Positions 46,099 to 54,512 of a stretch of 64,000 bases of DNA are shown here, in pieces. Both the position numbers and the translations under genes were made by a program. The notes beneath the pieces are model-generated. The model saw only the letters and a program-made list of their open reading frames with translations, made no database searches and was not told the origin of the DNA. The DNA comes from Exiguobacterium indicum HHS 31 (GTDB lineage: Bacteria > Bacillota > Bacilli > Exiguobacteriales > Exiguobacteriaceae), in assembly GCF_001939065.1 (NCBI RefSeq), contig NZ_MPSZ01000001.1, positions 248,001-312,000 of the forward strand. The letters are read 5' to 3'. The number at the start of each line of letters is the position of its first letter. Within the stretch, counting starts at the first letter, position 1.

Positions 46099-47052
46099 TT
46101 GCAAATTGGTTATCGCACGCTGAAGACAGCGGTCGCTGCTGCGCTCGCGATGTGGATCGCAGAACAACTCAAGCTCGACTATTACGTCTTCGCTGCCATC
46201 ATCGCCATCTTGAGCATCCAGTCGACACGAAAGAAGACGTTCCGGTCTTCTTACGAACGCATCATGGCATCATTACTTGCCATCGTGCTTGGATTCATTC
46301 TATTCGAGGTCATCGGCTATCGTCCGGTGACGTTATTGATCTATTTCATTTTATTCCTTCCATCCGTTCAACGCCTCCGACTTCAGGACGGTTTCATCAC
46401 GAGTGTCGTCATTTTGACACATTTGTATACGGAACGTCAGCTCAACGCGCACATCTTATTGAACGAATCCTTATTGCTTGGCATTGGTGTTGGTGTCGGA
46501 TTACTTGTCAACATGTACATGCCAAGTCTCGATTTGTTGATTGACGACCGCCGAGAAAAGATTGATCAACGGATCGCCGCCTTATTTTTTGAAGTCGCGG
46601 CTGCGATCGAGACAGGGCGGGTCAATCATCATGCGTTGACGCTTGACGAGACAGAACGTCTGTTACGTGAAGGGAAAGATGCCGCCTTAAAACGGATGGG
46701 AAACGCGATCGGTCGTCGGAACGATGACGAAGATTATGCCTACTTCCGGATGCGCGAACAACAATTCGAGTTACTGCGCGGTATCGTCCATCATGCCGAG
46801 GAACTGGTCCTCGTCGTCGAAGAAGGAAAAAAAGTCGCCGACTTCTTTCGGACGATTGGTGACAATGTCCGACCTGAAGCCGACGCAATGGTGTACATTT
46901 CAGAACTAGAGGCATTATTGACACGTTTTCGTGCCTCTGCCTTACCCGTCACGCGGGAAGAGTTCGAGGTCCGCTCTGCCTTACTGCATATGTTACAAGA
47001 AGCGGAGCAGTATTTACGTTTAAAACAACGTTACGTCAATCAAAAGAAATAA
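46099..47052 (+). CDS. Aromatic acid exporter family protein (YqjA-like)
   Basis: A 317-residue protein with four to five N-terminal membrane helices (about 10-145) and a helical cytoplasmic tail, the ArAE_1/FUSC-like architecture of B. subtilis YqjA. TLKTAVAAALAMWIAEQL and SIQSTRKKTFRSSYERI are conserved segments. TTG at 46099 is chosen because AAGGGGG lies 8 nt upstream; GTG at 46090 would overlap that site. Substrate unknown. Position upstream of a yqjE-like gene agrees with Bacillus order. Confidence 0.83.
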   Translation: MQIGYRTLKTAVAAALAMWIAEQLKLDYYVFAAIIAILSIQSTRKKTFRSSYERIMASLLAIVLGFILFEVIGYRPVTLLIYFILFLPSVQRLRLQDGFITSVVILTHLYTERQLNAHILLNESLLLGIGVGVGLLVNMYMPSLDLLIDDRREKIDQRIAALFFEVAAAIETGRVNHHALTLDETERLLREGKDAALKRMGNAIGRRNDDEDYAYFRMREQQFELLRGIVHHAEELVLVVEEGKKVADFFRTIGDNVRPEADAMVYISELEALLTRFRASALPVTREEFEVRSALLHMLQEAEQYLRLKQRYVNQKK

Positions 47053-47147
47053 AACATCGTCGAAGCGAACGTACCGATCAGGAAGATTGCTAAAATCCCG
47101 ATCGTCGTCCATTTGATGATGCGTTGTTGTTTCGATGGTTTTGCCAT
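47040..47147 (-). CDS. Single-span membrane microprotein, Prli42/DUF4044-like
   Basis: A 35-residue frame beginning MAKPSKQQRIIKW and continuing with one hydrophobic helix to an FF terminus. GAGGAG lies 8 nt before the ATG, which strongly supports translation. A basic N-tail plus one helix is the layout of Prli42, the membrane anchor of the stressosome in Firmicutes, and of DUF4044 proteins; the match is by architecture only. Its end overlaps the convergent YqjA-like gene by 13 bp. Confidence 0.65.
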   Translation of the reverse strand: MAKPSKQQRIIKWTTIGILAIFLIGTFASTMFYFF

Positions 47148-47281
47148 ATCCACTACTCCTCTCTTACATCAACTGATTAATGCCATTGTACAAACAACCT
47201 TTCAGAAGTGCAAATGACGATGGGGATGGTATACTAAAAAAGCGCTAATGGATTGAAACATATTAAGAGGAGGGTTTTGTC

Positions 47282-48406
47282 ATGGTCAATGAACAACGTG
47301 TATTAGATACGTTTTTAGAACTTGTCCAGATCGATTCGGAATCAAAAGAGGAGGCACGCATTTGTGCTCACTTGAAAAAAACGTTCGAGGATCTCGGATG
47401 TGAGGTGTTCGAGGATGACGCTTCGTCCAAGACGGAACATAAAGGAAACAATTTAATCGTCACGCTTCCGGCAACAAAAGAAGGTGTCGATAAAATTTAT
47501 TTCACTTCCCATATGGATACGGTATTCCCGGGGCAAGGCATTAAACCAATCATCGAGGACGGTTACGTCAAGACGGACGGCACAACGATTCTTGGGGCAG
47601 ATGATAAAACAGGTCTCGCATCTCTGATCGAACTCGTGCATGTATTGAATGAAACGAAACAACCGCACGGAAAAATTCAGTTCGTCATCACAGTCGGTGA
47701 AGAATCTGGGCTCGTCGGTGCGATGGTGCTTGACCCATCAAAAATCGATGCCGATTATGGTTTTGCCCTTGATTCAGATGGAAAAGTCGGAGACATCATC
47801 ACGGCTGCTCCAACACAAGCAAAAGTCAATGCGAAGATTTTCGGGAAAACAGCTCACGCTGGTGTAGCACCGGAAAAAGGTGTCTCGGCGATTACGATTG
47901 CTTCGAAAGCGATCGCGAAAATGCCGCTCGGTCGGATTGATGAAGAGACGACAGCGAACATCGGACGGTTCAGCGGTGGTGGTCCATCAACGAACATCGT
48001 TTGTGATTATGTAGAAATCTTCGCGGAAGCACGGTCACTCGTCGCTCCGAAGATGGAGGCACAGACAGAGAAGATGAAAGCGGCGTTCGAAGAAGCAGCA
48101 GCAGAGCTTGGTGGTCGTGCTGAAGTCGAAGTCAAAGTCATGTACCCGGGCTTCAAGTTCGAGGATGGAGATCAAGTCGTCGAAGTCGCGAAAGCAGCGA
48201 TCACACAACTCGGACGCACGCCACGCCTCTTACATTCTGGTGGCGGATCAGATGCCAACGTCATTGCTGGTTTTGGTATCCCAACGGTCAACTTGGCTGT
48301 CGGATATGAAGATATCCACACGACGAATGAGAAGATGCCAATCGAAGAACTCGTCAAAACAGCGGAACTTTGCGTGACGCTAGTTGATTACATCACGAAC
48401 AAATAA
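47282..48406 (+). CDS. M20 family tripeptidase-like metallopeptidase (YqjE-like)
   Basis: 374 residues of the peptidase T group. Zinc ligands: TSHMDTV, GADDKTGLA, VGEESGLVGA, and the C-terminal HTTNEKM. The dimerisation domain spans about 180-290 (IFGKTAHAGVAPEKGVSAI). Cytoplasmic release of N-terminal residues from peptides is likely. AGGAGGG precedes the ATG. Corresponds in place to B. subtilis yqjE, upstream of rnz. Confidence 0.92.
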   Translation: MVNEQRVLDTFLELVQIDSESKEEARICAHLKKTFEDLGCEVFEDDASSKTEHKGNNLIVTLPATKEGVDKIYFTSHMDTVFPGQGIKPIIEDGYVKTDGTTILGADDKTGLASLIELVHVLNETKQPHGKIQFVITVGEESGLVGAMVLDPSKIDADYGFALDSDGKVGDIITAAPTQAKVNAKIFGKTAHAGVAPEKGVSAITIASKAIAKMPLGRIDEETTANIGRFSGGGPSTNIVCDYVEIFAEARSLVAPKMEAQTEKMKAAFEEAAAELGGRAEVEVKVMYPGFKFEDGDQVVEVAKAAITQLGRTPRLLHSGGGSDANVIAGFGIPTVNLAVGYEDIHTTNEKMPIEELVKTAELCVTLVDYITNK

Positions 48407-48421
48407 GCTGATGAAACACAA

Positions 48422-48456
48422 AAAAGAGTGTACCGCAACATTGCGGTACACTCTTT
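48422..48456. terminator. Bidirectional terminator
   Basis: AAAGAGTGTACCGCA pairs with TGCGGTACACTCTTT around ACAT. It ends the M20 peptidase gene and the convergent small gene at 48469. Confidence 0.92.
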
Positions 48457-48468
48457 ATCATTGTACGA

Positions 48469-48648
48469 TTAAACTACTTGAGGACGATCAACATATTCCA
48501 TAGACTCTAGAACGAGTTCTTCTGTACATAATAAGGTCGAAGCGATTTCATCGATTTGAATCGACTTTCCGTATTTTTGCCGATAACTCTCGTTCAGTTT
48601 GCGGGCTTCCCGGACGATGCGGGCATAGGTCCGTTCAATCTTAGTCAT
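48469..48648 (-). CDS. Small protein resembling sigma-factor region 3
   Basis: A 59-residue protein beginning MTKIERTYARIVREARKLN. The part GKSIQIDEIASTLLCTEELV looks like region 3 of sigma-70 factors (typically GRxPTxxEIAxxLgxsxEEV), but regions 2 and 4 are absent. AAGGTGG lies 8 nt before the ATG at 48648. It is divergent from rnz, the position where Bacillus has small genes such as yqzH. Function unknown. Confidence 0.7.
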   Translation of the reverse strand: MTKIERTYARIVREARKLNESYRQKYGKSIQIDEIASTLLCTEELVLESMEYVDRPQVV

Positions 48649-48756
48649 GGAAAAAACCACCTTCCAAATCTGAATAGGTACAGTTTACCATGCTTCAACA
48701 GAAGAAAGGTGTATTTTGTGTATAAAAAATGCTATTTTTACGAAAAGGGGAAAAAG

Positions 48757-49662
48757 ATGGAATTTTATTTTTTAGGGACAGGAGCCGGTATGCCGTCGAA
48801 ACAACGAAACGTCACATCGATTGCCTTGTTACACCCCAAAATGACCTGGTTGTTCGATTGTGGAGAGGCGACGCAACATCAAATCTTACACAGTCCGATC
48901 AAACCACGGAAAGTCAACGCGATCTTCATCACCCATTTACACGGGGATCATATCTTTGGGTTACCAGGATTCATTAGTACAAGAGCAGCGCTGGAAGGCA
49001 CGACACCGCTAACGATCTATGGACCGACCGGGATCAAAGAATGGATGGACGCGACATTACGCATCACAGGAACATATCTACGCTATCCACTCCGGATTGT
49101 TGAAGTCGAAGACGGTCAAACCTATGACCAGGATGGATTCCGCGTGACGGCGCGGTCGCTTGAACATCGCTTCCCGGCGTTCGGGTACCGACTAGAAGGG
49201 CCAGAAGAGCGGGGTGCTTTGCGTGTGGATGCACTGAAGGCACTAGGCGTGCCATCCGGTCCGATCTATCGCCGAATCACACTGGAAGAAACTTTCGAAT
49301 TCGAAGGCACGGTCTATCCATCGTCCGATTTTTTAGAGTCACCCAAACCGGGTGTCAAGCTAGCCGTTCTTGGCGATACGATGCCGTGCGCGGCCTCGGT
49401 CGAACTGGCGCGAGACGTTGATGTATTAGTCCATGAAGCGACGTTTGCCGATCGGGAAATCGAACATGCGGGACGCTTCGGTCACTCGACCGCTCGACAG
49501 GCAGCTGTCATTGCAGAAACGGCACAAGCGAAAAAGCTTCTATTGACGCACGTTTCCGCTCGTTATGTCGATCAAGAGGAAGTACTGGAACAAGAGGCGC
49601 GAGAAGTATTCGCGAACAGCCATCTCATGTTTGATCACCGGGTCGTCCCGGTCAAAGGATAG
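48757..49662 (+). CDS. rnz: Ribonuclease Z
   Basis: A 301-residue metallo-beta-lactamase enzyme that matures tRNA 3' ends. The zinc motif is H60-L-H62-G-D64-H65; LGDTMPCAASVELA, HEATFADREIEHA and LLTHVSARY are conserved, and the exosite arm (about 150-175) is present. AAGGGG precedes the ATG at 48757. First of at least six closely packed genes. Confidence 0.95.
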   Translation: MEFYFLGTGAGMPSKQRNVTSIALLHPKMTWLFDCGEATQHQILHSPIKPRKVNAIFITHLHGDHIFGLPGFISTRAALEGTTPLTIYGPTGIKEWMDATLRITGTYLRYPLRIVEVEDGQTYDQDGFRVTARSLEHRFPAFGYRLEGPEERGALRVDALKALGVPSGPIYRRITLEETFEFEGTVYPSSDFLESPKPGVKLAVLGDTMPCAASVELARDVDVLVHEATFADREIEHAGRFGHSTARQAAVIAETAQAKKLLLTHVSARYVDQEEVLEQEAREVFANSHLMFDHRVVPVKG

Positions 49663-49665
49663 ACG

Positions 49666-50562
49666 ATGGACTTTCTCATTCTATGGGCACTCTTTTTACT
49701 GGCTGCTAGCGGATTAGGTTTTTTGCTCGAACGTCGGACGGAAAAAGAAAAATACTTGTACATGAAGTTCGTTTTTTATGCGTGTCTCGGGGCTGTGTCA
49801 TTTCCAGTCTATGATATTCAGTTACCGCTCGGCATCATCATTTTCCTGATTGTCCTGCATCCGAAAAAGAACTCGCGTTATAAACGGTATATGGCACTCT
49901 TTGGGTTCTTATTCTTCCTGTTCCAACTCTTTCTCGGTCCGTTTGATGGTGGGATGTTGCGGGAAGAGACACAACAGATTGGTCGCGTGACGATCACGGA
50001 TGACTCATTCGACAATTTCCTTTCTCAAATCGAACGACGTGTCGGTGAAGAGGGGCTGCGGATGGAACAAAGTCAGTTGATGTTCGATCGGGGCGGGAAT
50101 CTCAGGAACGCCTCGTTTGAGATGCTCGTCGAAACACCGAAACGTTTCATTCGTTACGATGTGAGTTATCAGGAGCTGACGGGAACGATTTCCTATCGAC
50201 CGCGTGAAGAGTTGACGACAAAATCGTTGACGTCGTATTACCAGAAACTGATTGATGCGAATCAATCGTTTGAGACGTTGCGAAAGCTTTCGATTCATGA
50301 GATTTTACATGATTCCAAAACACCCTATGTCGAGATGGATCTCGATGGGCTCTATGAAACGTTTAGTCTACAGGATGCAACGGTCTTCTTGATTGATGAC
50401 GAAGGAAAACTGATTCCGTACGTCAATACAGGGGACGATGTCTTAGCGAATGCGGTCCGTCTGACCTATTATCGTTCTGACGGTCAATCCTTACGCGATA
50501 AAACTATTCTGTTATATAATTACAGCTTTGAGACATCAAGGCGAAAAGGAGTCGTACGATGA
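49666..50562 (+). CDS. Membrane protein of unknown function
   Basis: A 298-residue protein with N-terminal hydrophobic segments (about 2-20, 34-65, 73-92) and a soluble domain of about 200 residues that is probably extracytoplasmic or cytoplasmic beta-rich. No family recognised. It begins 3 bp after rnz and overlaps the lipoprotein gene by 4 bp, which ties it to the transporter operon. Confidence 0.7.
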   Translation: MDFLILWALFLLAASGLGFLLERRTEKEKYLYMKFVFYACLGAVSFPVYDIQLPLGIIIFLIVLHPKKNSRYKRYMALFGFLFFLFQLFLGPFDGGMLREETQQIGRVTITDDSFDNFLSQIERRVGEEGLRMEQSQLMFDRGGNLRNASFEMLVETPKRFIRYDVSYQELTGTISYRPREELTTKSLTSYYQKLIDANQSFETLRKLSIHEILHDSKTPYVEMDLDGLYETFSLQDATVFLIDDEGKLIPYVNTGDDVLANAVRLTYYRSDGQSLRDKTILLYNYSFETSRRKGVVR

Positions 50563-50963
50563 AAAAATGGTTATTTGCTGCAAGTATCGTGTTACTTGCC
50601 GGTTGCGCAGAAGCAAAAGAGGAACAACAAACAGCTTCTTGTGAGGCGGAAGTCAAGGTATCGGTCGTGGATCACGTCAAGGATAAGACGTTGTTTAATA
50701 AAGACGTATGCTTGAACGAAAACGATACAGCACTGGATGCACTGGAAGATACGACGCTCGATGTCGTCAAAACAGGTAAAGGTGAGATGGCATATGTCAC
50801 GGCAGTCGATGGGATTCGAGAGAAATCAGCTGGAGCAGGTAGTGGCTGGGTCTTCGGAGTCAATGGCAAACCAGGCGAAGTCGGTGCCGGAAGTTATGAA
50901 CTGAAAAAAGGAGATCGTCTCGAATGGCGATTTGAAAAAGATGCAATGGCTTATTTTGAGTAA
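50559..50963 (+). CDS. DUF4430 lipoprotein
   Basis: A 134-residue lipoprotein (signal ending VLLAG-C). The domain is DUF4430, related to the C-terminal domain of transcobalamin: ALDALEDTTLDVV, SAGAGSGWVFGVNGKPGEVGAGSYELKKGDRLEWRF. Such proteins often stand next to ECF-type transporters, as here, and are thought to capture cobalamin-like ligands outside the cell. The ligand here is inference. Confidence 0.85.
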   Translation: MKKWLFAASIVLLAGCAEAKEEQQTASCEAEVKVSVVDHVKDKTLFNKDVCLNENDTALDALEDTTLDVVKTGKGEMAYVTAVDGIREKSAGAGSGWVFGVNGKPGEVGAGSYELKKGDRLEWRFEKDAMAYFE

Positions 50964-51660
50964 GCCAGAACGGGAGCGACTTCACCCAGTGAACGTCGCT
51001 CTCTTTTTCATCGGGATGATTACGATTCCGTTCGTCCTCACACATGATCAATCAGTGATCGTCGTCTATCATCTGCTCTTGTTTTTATTCGTTCAAGAAC
51101 GGACTGTGTTTCGCTATTTAGTCCTCCCGGCTCTTTATGCGGTCATGATGTGTGTCCCGCTTCTTTATGGTGCAAGCATTGACACAGTAGCGATTTATGA
51201 AACGACGGTCCAAGTGACGCTATTCATCACGTCGAGTCAATGGATTTTTACGTTGGTTCGACTCGATCAGATGGGACCGTTGTTTCGTTTCTTACCTCGA
51301 TTGACACGATTGACGGGGATGGTGCTGGCGCTGATTCCGTCTTTCTTACGCACTTGGCCCGAAGTCAAGATGAGTCATCCGGATACGTCGCTTGCTGTTC
51401 GACTGGAGCGGATGGCCGCCTATCATATCGTACCGATCGAAGCGGTGCCGTCTCGCTTAAGACCGATCACACGACGTGATGTTCAGACAGGCTTATTGCT
51501 TGCGACAGGACTGGCTCTTTGTCTGACACCATGGACAATCGTTCCGGCGATGATTTTGCCTATAGCGCTATTATTTACAAAAGGAGGAATCCGGGATGCC
51601 TATCATGTATACCGACACCGATCGCGAAGAGCGACTACGTCAACAGGCGAGCGAACATGA
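50941..51660 (+). CDS. ECF transporter T-like membrane component
   Basis: A 239-residue protein with five to six hydrophobic segments and a basic loop RLERMAAYHIVPIEAVPSRLRPITRRDV that would be the ATPase-coupling region. Assignment as EcfT rests on this shape and on its place between a DUF4430 lipoprotein, an ATPase and an S-like protein; the typical Ala-Arg-Gly boxes are not clear. The start at 50941 overlaps the lipoprotein gene by 23 bp; no strong site is visible. Its end overlaps the ATPase gene by 65 bp. Confidence 0.65.
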   Translation: MQWLILSKPERERLHPVNVALFFIGMITIPFVLTHDQSVIVVYHLLLFLFVQERTVFRYLVLPALYAVMMCVPLLYGASIDTVAIYETTVQVTLFITSSQWIFTLVRLDQMGPLFRFLPRLTRLTGMVLALIPSFLRTWPEVKMSHPDTSLAVRLERMAAYHIVPIEAVPSRLRPITRRDVQTGLLLATGLALCLTPWTIVPAMILPIALLFTKGGIRDAYHVYRHRSRRATTSTGERT

Positions 51661-52549
51661 ACAACCGGTATTGACACCGGAGCGGTTGCTTCATGGACGT
51701 GTCCGAGATCTTCTGGCGACGGATTCCTTGTTTCGGGCAGGAGAACTCGCGACCTTGCTTGGGCTAGAAGCTTTTTTTGAAGCGGAATCGAGTGAACTCT
51801 CATCTGGAGAACAACAGCTCGTCGGTCTCGGTCATGCGTTGTCTTCGTCACCAAAGAGCTTGTTCTTGTCGGAACCGTTTCTCTTTCTTGATCAAGTCAG
51901 GAGAAAGCGATTGATGGGATTGCTTGAAGAAATCGAACGACGGTTTGGTTGTCAGATCCATTGCTCGATGACCATACAATCCGACTTGGCGATTACGAGT
52001 CGCGCTACTGAACTGACAGGTCGTGTCCTGAATCGGATCGAAAACGTCCAACACCGTTATCCGTTACAGACACGCTATGCACTCGTGACAGCAAAATTGT
52101 CGTTTCATCAAGGTGAACGCATTGCGATCATCGGTGCGAATGGTAGTGGGAAATCGACGTTACTACGACTCGCGCTCGGTGTCGAGCGACCGCTATACGG
52201 AAAAGTTCGGCGGTCGGGGGAGACGCATTATATACCAGCGCATCCGATGCTTGCGCCATTAGACGATCGAAGCGGTAGTTTTACGACGCAAAAAAAACGT
52301 CTCTTGGACGGTATCGATTGGAGTAAAGACAGCTATTACTTTGATGAACCGACGGCTGGACTTGATGACAGTGAACGAATGGCTTTCGTCGCATCGTGGA
52401 AGAAGAATCCGGCGAATCTGATCGTCATGGCGACACATGATCCAGTTCTCATTCGGGCAGCACAGCGGATCATTTATCTCGTACACGGAGAAGTTGCTTT
52501 CGATGGACCGACGAAGAACTTTTTACAAGAAAGTCGGTTGTTCGTATGA
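51596..52549 (+). CDS. Reduced double ATPase of an ECF-type transporter
   Basis: 317 residues where two ABC domains would need about 500. The N-terminal half (1-150) has no Walker A, but keeps the signature ELSSGEQQ (67-74) and a decayed Walker B (LFLSEP). The C-terminal half (about 155-317) has Walker A GANGSGKST (180-188), Walker B YYFDE (247-251) and H-loop H281, but only about 60 residues between Walker A and B and no LSGGQ. Together they supply one complete composite ATP site. AAAGGAGG lies 8 nt before the ATG, so the short N-terminus is real. The unusual form is discussed under findings. Confidence 0.85.
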   Translation: MPIMYTDTDREERLRQQASEHEQPVLTPERLLHGRVRDLLATDSLFRAGELATLLGLEAFFEAESSELSSGEQQLVGLGHALSSSPKSLFLSEPFLFLDQVRRKRLMGLLEEIERRFGCQIHCSMTIQSDLAITSRATELTGRVLNRIENVQHRYPLQTRYALVTAKLSFHQGERIAIIGANGSGKSTLLRLALGVERPLYGKVRRSGETHYIPAHPMLAPLDDRSGSFTTQKKRLLDGIDWSKDSYYFDEPTAGLDDSERMAFVASWKKNPANLIVMATHDPVLIRAAQRIIYLVHGEVAFDGPTKNFLQESRLFV

Positions 52550-53109
52550 TCGTCGCAACGGTTCTGATCATTTGTTTGTTCTTGATCATGTTCGAGAGAC
52601 TCCAGATGACGGATCAACGATTACGGTTCATCGCCATCATCACGGCAGCGGCAATCGTCGGACGATTGTTGTTCTCCAGTTTGCCGAATGTCCAGCCGGC
52701 AACGGCACTTGTCTTGTTAGTATCCGTCTTCATCCATCCGATCGTCGGAGCCATTTCTGGGATGCTTGTCGTCGTGTTAACGAGTTTGTTTCTCGGAAGC
52801 GGTCCGTTCGTCCTCTTTCAGGCGCTGGCGTATGCAACAATTGCCAGTCTAGGATTCGTTCCGTTTCTTCGTTACCGGATCGTATTGACTGGGTATGGAT
52901 TTCTCGCTGGTTTCTTATATGGATGGGTGAGCAATCTCGGGTTCTTGGTATTGACCGGATTCTCGTGGCAAGCTTTTTTGACACTGCTTGTAGCCGGGGG
53001 AACGTTTGATATGCTTCACGGATTTAGTAACGCGATATTCATTTGGATATTGTTTCCGATTTTTTTACGAATTATGCATTCATTCGATGAAAAGAGGGGT
53101 ACAGAATAG
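52546..53109 (+). CDS. ECF transporter S-like component
   Basis: A 187-residue protein with five to six membrane helices, the size of ECF substrate-binding subunits. ATALVLLVSVFIHPIVGAISGMLVVVLTSLFLGSGPFVLFQ resembles CbrT-like S components, where cobalamin is the ligand; this is tentative. It starts in the ATPase stop (ATGA) and so is coupled to it. Confidence 0.75.
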   Translation: MIVATVLIICLFLIMFERLQMTDQRLRFIAIITAAAIVGRLLFSSLPNVQPATALVLLVSVFIHPIVGAISGMLVVVLTSLFLGSGPFVLFQALAYATIASLGFVPFLRYRIVLTGYGFLAGFLYGWVSNLGFLVLTGFSWQAFLTLLVAGGTFDMLHGFSNAIFIWILFPIFLRIMHSFDEKRGTE

Positions 53110-53136
53110 TAACATACCGAACAGGAGGGAAGGCAT

Positions 53137-53508
53137 ATGCTGGGATCGTCGATTTCGCTTGCTTATGTCGTCATGTTGCTCATCGTCTCAAGTGTCGGCT
53201 TAGTGTTTGGCAGTATTCTGTTGATGAAAGGTACGATTAGAGGACGTTACGCTGCTTGTTACTTACTTGCTGCCGCTATCTTCCCAAGCGCCATGCTCAT
53301 TACCTCATCAGAAGGATTACTTTGGCAACATTTACGATTCGAGAGTTCATGGTTCCTCGCGATTGTCTCCTGGTTACTCGTCTTATCGACGGGCTACATC
53401 GTCTCGATCACGGGTGCGCTCGTCATTCGTTATCTGTATCGCTATACGACGACCTTTGATCGCGTCAAACGTTATGCGACGCGGCGTTTTCGTCATCATG
53501 AGGCATAA
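53137..53508 (+). CDS. Small membrane protein of unknown function
   Basis: 123 residues with three hydrophobic segments (about 8-30, 41-58, 71-98) and a strongly basic tail. No family recognised. AGGAGGG lies before the ATG. It follows the S component by 27 bp and precedes a terminator, so it is probably the last gene of the rnz-ECF transcript. Confidence 0.65.
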   Translation: MLGSSISLAYVVMLLIVSSVGLVFGSILLMKGTIRGRYAACYLLAAAIFPSAMLITSSEGLLWQHLRFESSWFLAIVSWLLVLSTGYIVSITGALVIRYLYRYTTTFDRVKRYATRRFRHHEA

Positions 53509-53513
53509 ATACA

Positions 53514-53553
53514 AAAACGGAAGAACCAGCTATCTGGTCCTTCCGTTTTTTTC
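53514..53553. terminator. Bidirectional terminator
   Basis: AAAACGGAAGAACCAG pairs with CTGGTCCTTCCGTTTT around CTAT, with T runs on both strands. It separates the ECF operon from the convergent SDR gene. Confidence 0.92.
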
Positions 53554-54367
53554 ATGAATTCGCGTACAGGAGTTCTTCTTCTGTCGAGGATTCTTGTTGG
53601 CGAGCAGGATCTTGAATTCGACCTGTCACTTCTGTCAGGAGACGGCGTGGCAAGAGACGAGACAAGGAAACCATGGCGCGGTTGCTTGCACCTGGAACGA
53701 CGACGCGGCGTCCTTTGAGCATGCCACGGTACCCGGCGAAGGCAACGAGGTGTGACGGCATACTCTTGAATGGTAGCGTGATGTTCGCCCGGTCGAAGAA
53801 GTTCGTATCGGTCGGTCCCGGGCAGAGACAAGTCACACTGACACCCGAGCCGTCGACTTCTGTCGCAAGTGCTTCCGAGAACGACAGGACATAGGCTTTC
53901 GTTGCGTAGTAGACACTCATGTAAGGTCCTGGCATGAAGGCAGCGACCGACGCGACATTCAGGATGCGTCCGAAGCCACGTTCAACCATTCCTGGTAAGA
54001 GACGTTTCGTCAAATCCGTCAAGGCGACGACGTTGACCTGGATCGAGTTAATGTCTTCTGTTGGATCGATTTCCGCAAAGCGTCCTGACGTGGCGAAGCC
54101 GGCGTTATTGAACAATAGATCGACTGTCAATTCTTGTTCCTCTAAGTATTGCACGAGACGATCAACGCTGTCGCTTAGTGATAAATCAGCAGCGAATACA
54201 TAGACTTTGATCTGATAGCGTTTTTCAAGGACCTGTTGAAGTTCCTTCAATTTCTTCTCATTGCGGGCAACGAGTACACAATCGAAGCCATCTCGCGCCG
54301 CGAGGACAGCGAGATCCAGTCCGATTCCACCCGATGCACCGGTAATCAGTGCCGTTTTTCGTAACAT
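53552..54367 (-). CDS. Short-chain dehydrogenase/reductase
   Basis: A 271-residue classical SDR of the DltE/YqjQ-like group. Cofactor motif LITGASGGIGLDLA, NNAG in LLFNNAGFATSGRF, catalytic Ser and YxxxK in VASVAAFMPGPYMSVYYATK. Substrate unknown. The ATG at 54367 has GGAGG 8 nt upstream; a longer in-frame opening to 54664 runs through the divergent promoter region and is rejected. Confidence 0.88.
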   Translation of the reverse strand: MLRKTALITGASGGIGLDLAVLAARDGFDCVLVARNEKKLKELQQVLEKRYQIKVYVFAADLSLSDSVDRLVQYLEEQELTVDLLFNNAGFATSGRFAEIDPTEDINSIQVNVVALTDLTKRLLPGMVERGFGRILNVASVAAFMPGPYMSVYYATKAYVLSFSEALATEVDGSGVSVTCLCPGPTDTNFFDRANITLPFKSMPSHLVAFAGYRGMLKGRRVVVPGASNRAMVSLSRLLPRRLLTEVTGRIQDPARQQESSTEEELLYANS

Positions 54368-54466
54368 AGGACATTCCTCCATTCGAAATCGTGAATCTGA
54401 GTCTAGTGTATACCATTCCATACCGTTCCCGCGAATCCTGTTTCGTAAGCATTTACTTTTCTTATC

Positions 54467-54481
54467 ACTGGTCCAACCAGT
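54467..54481 (+). promoter_or_regulatory. Palindromic operator upstream of the MFS gene
   Basis: ACTGGT-CCA-ACCAGT is a perfect 6-3-6 inverted repeat abutting TATGAT (54481-54486), a likely -10 box. This is where a repressor of an efflux gene would bind. No regulator gene is adjacent, so the protein is unknown. Confidence 0.5.
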
Positions 54482-54512
54482 ATGATAGAACAGTAGAGGG
54501 GAAGTGGAACAG

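Noticed and set aside
52437..53009. Frame of 190 codons overlapping the ECF S gene
   Set aside because: The other frame gives a coherent membrane protein coupled to the ATPase gene; this one is Arg/Ser/His-rich and lacks a start site.
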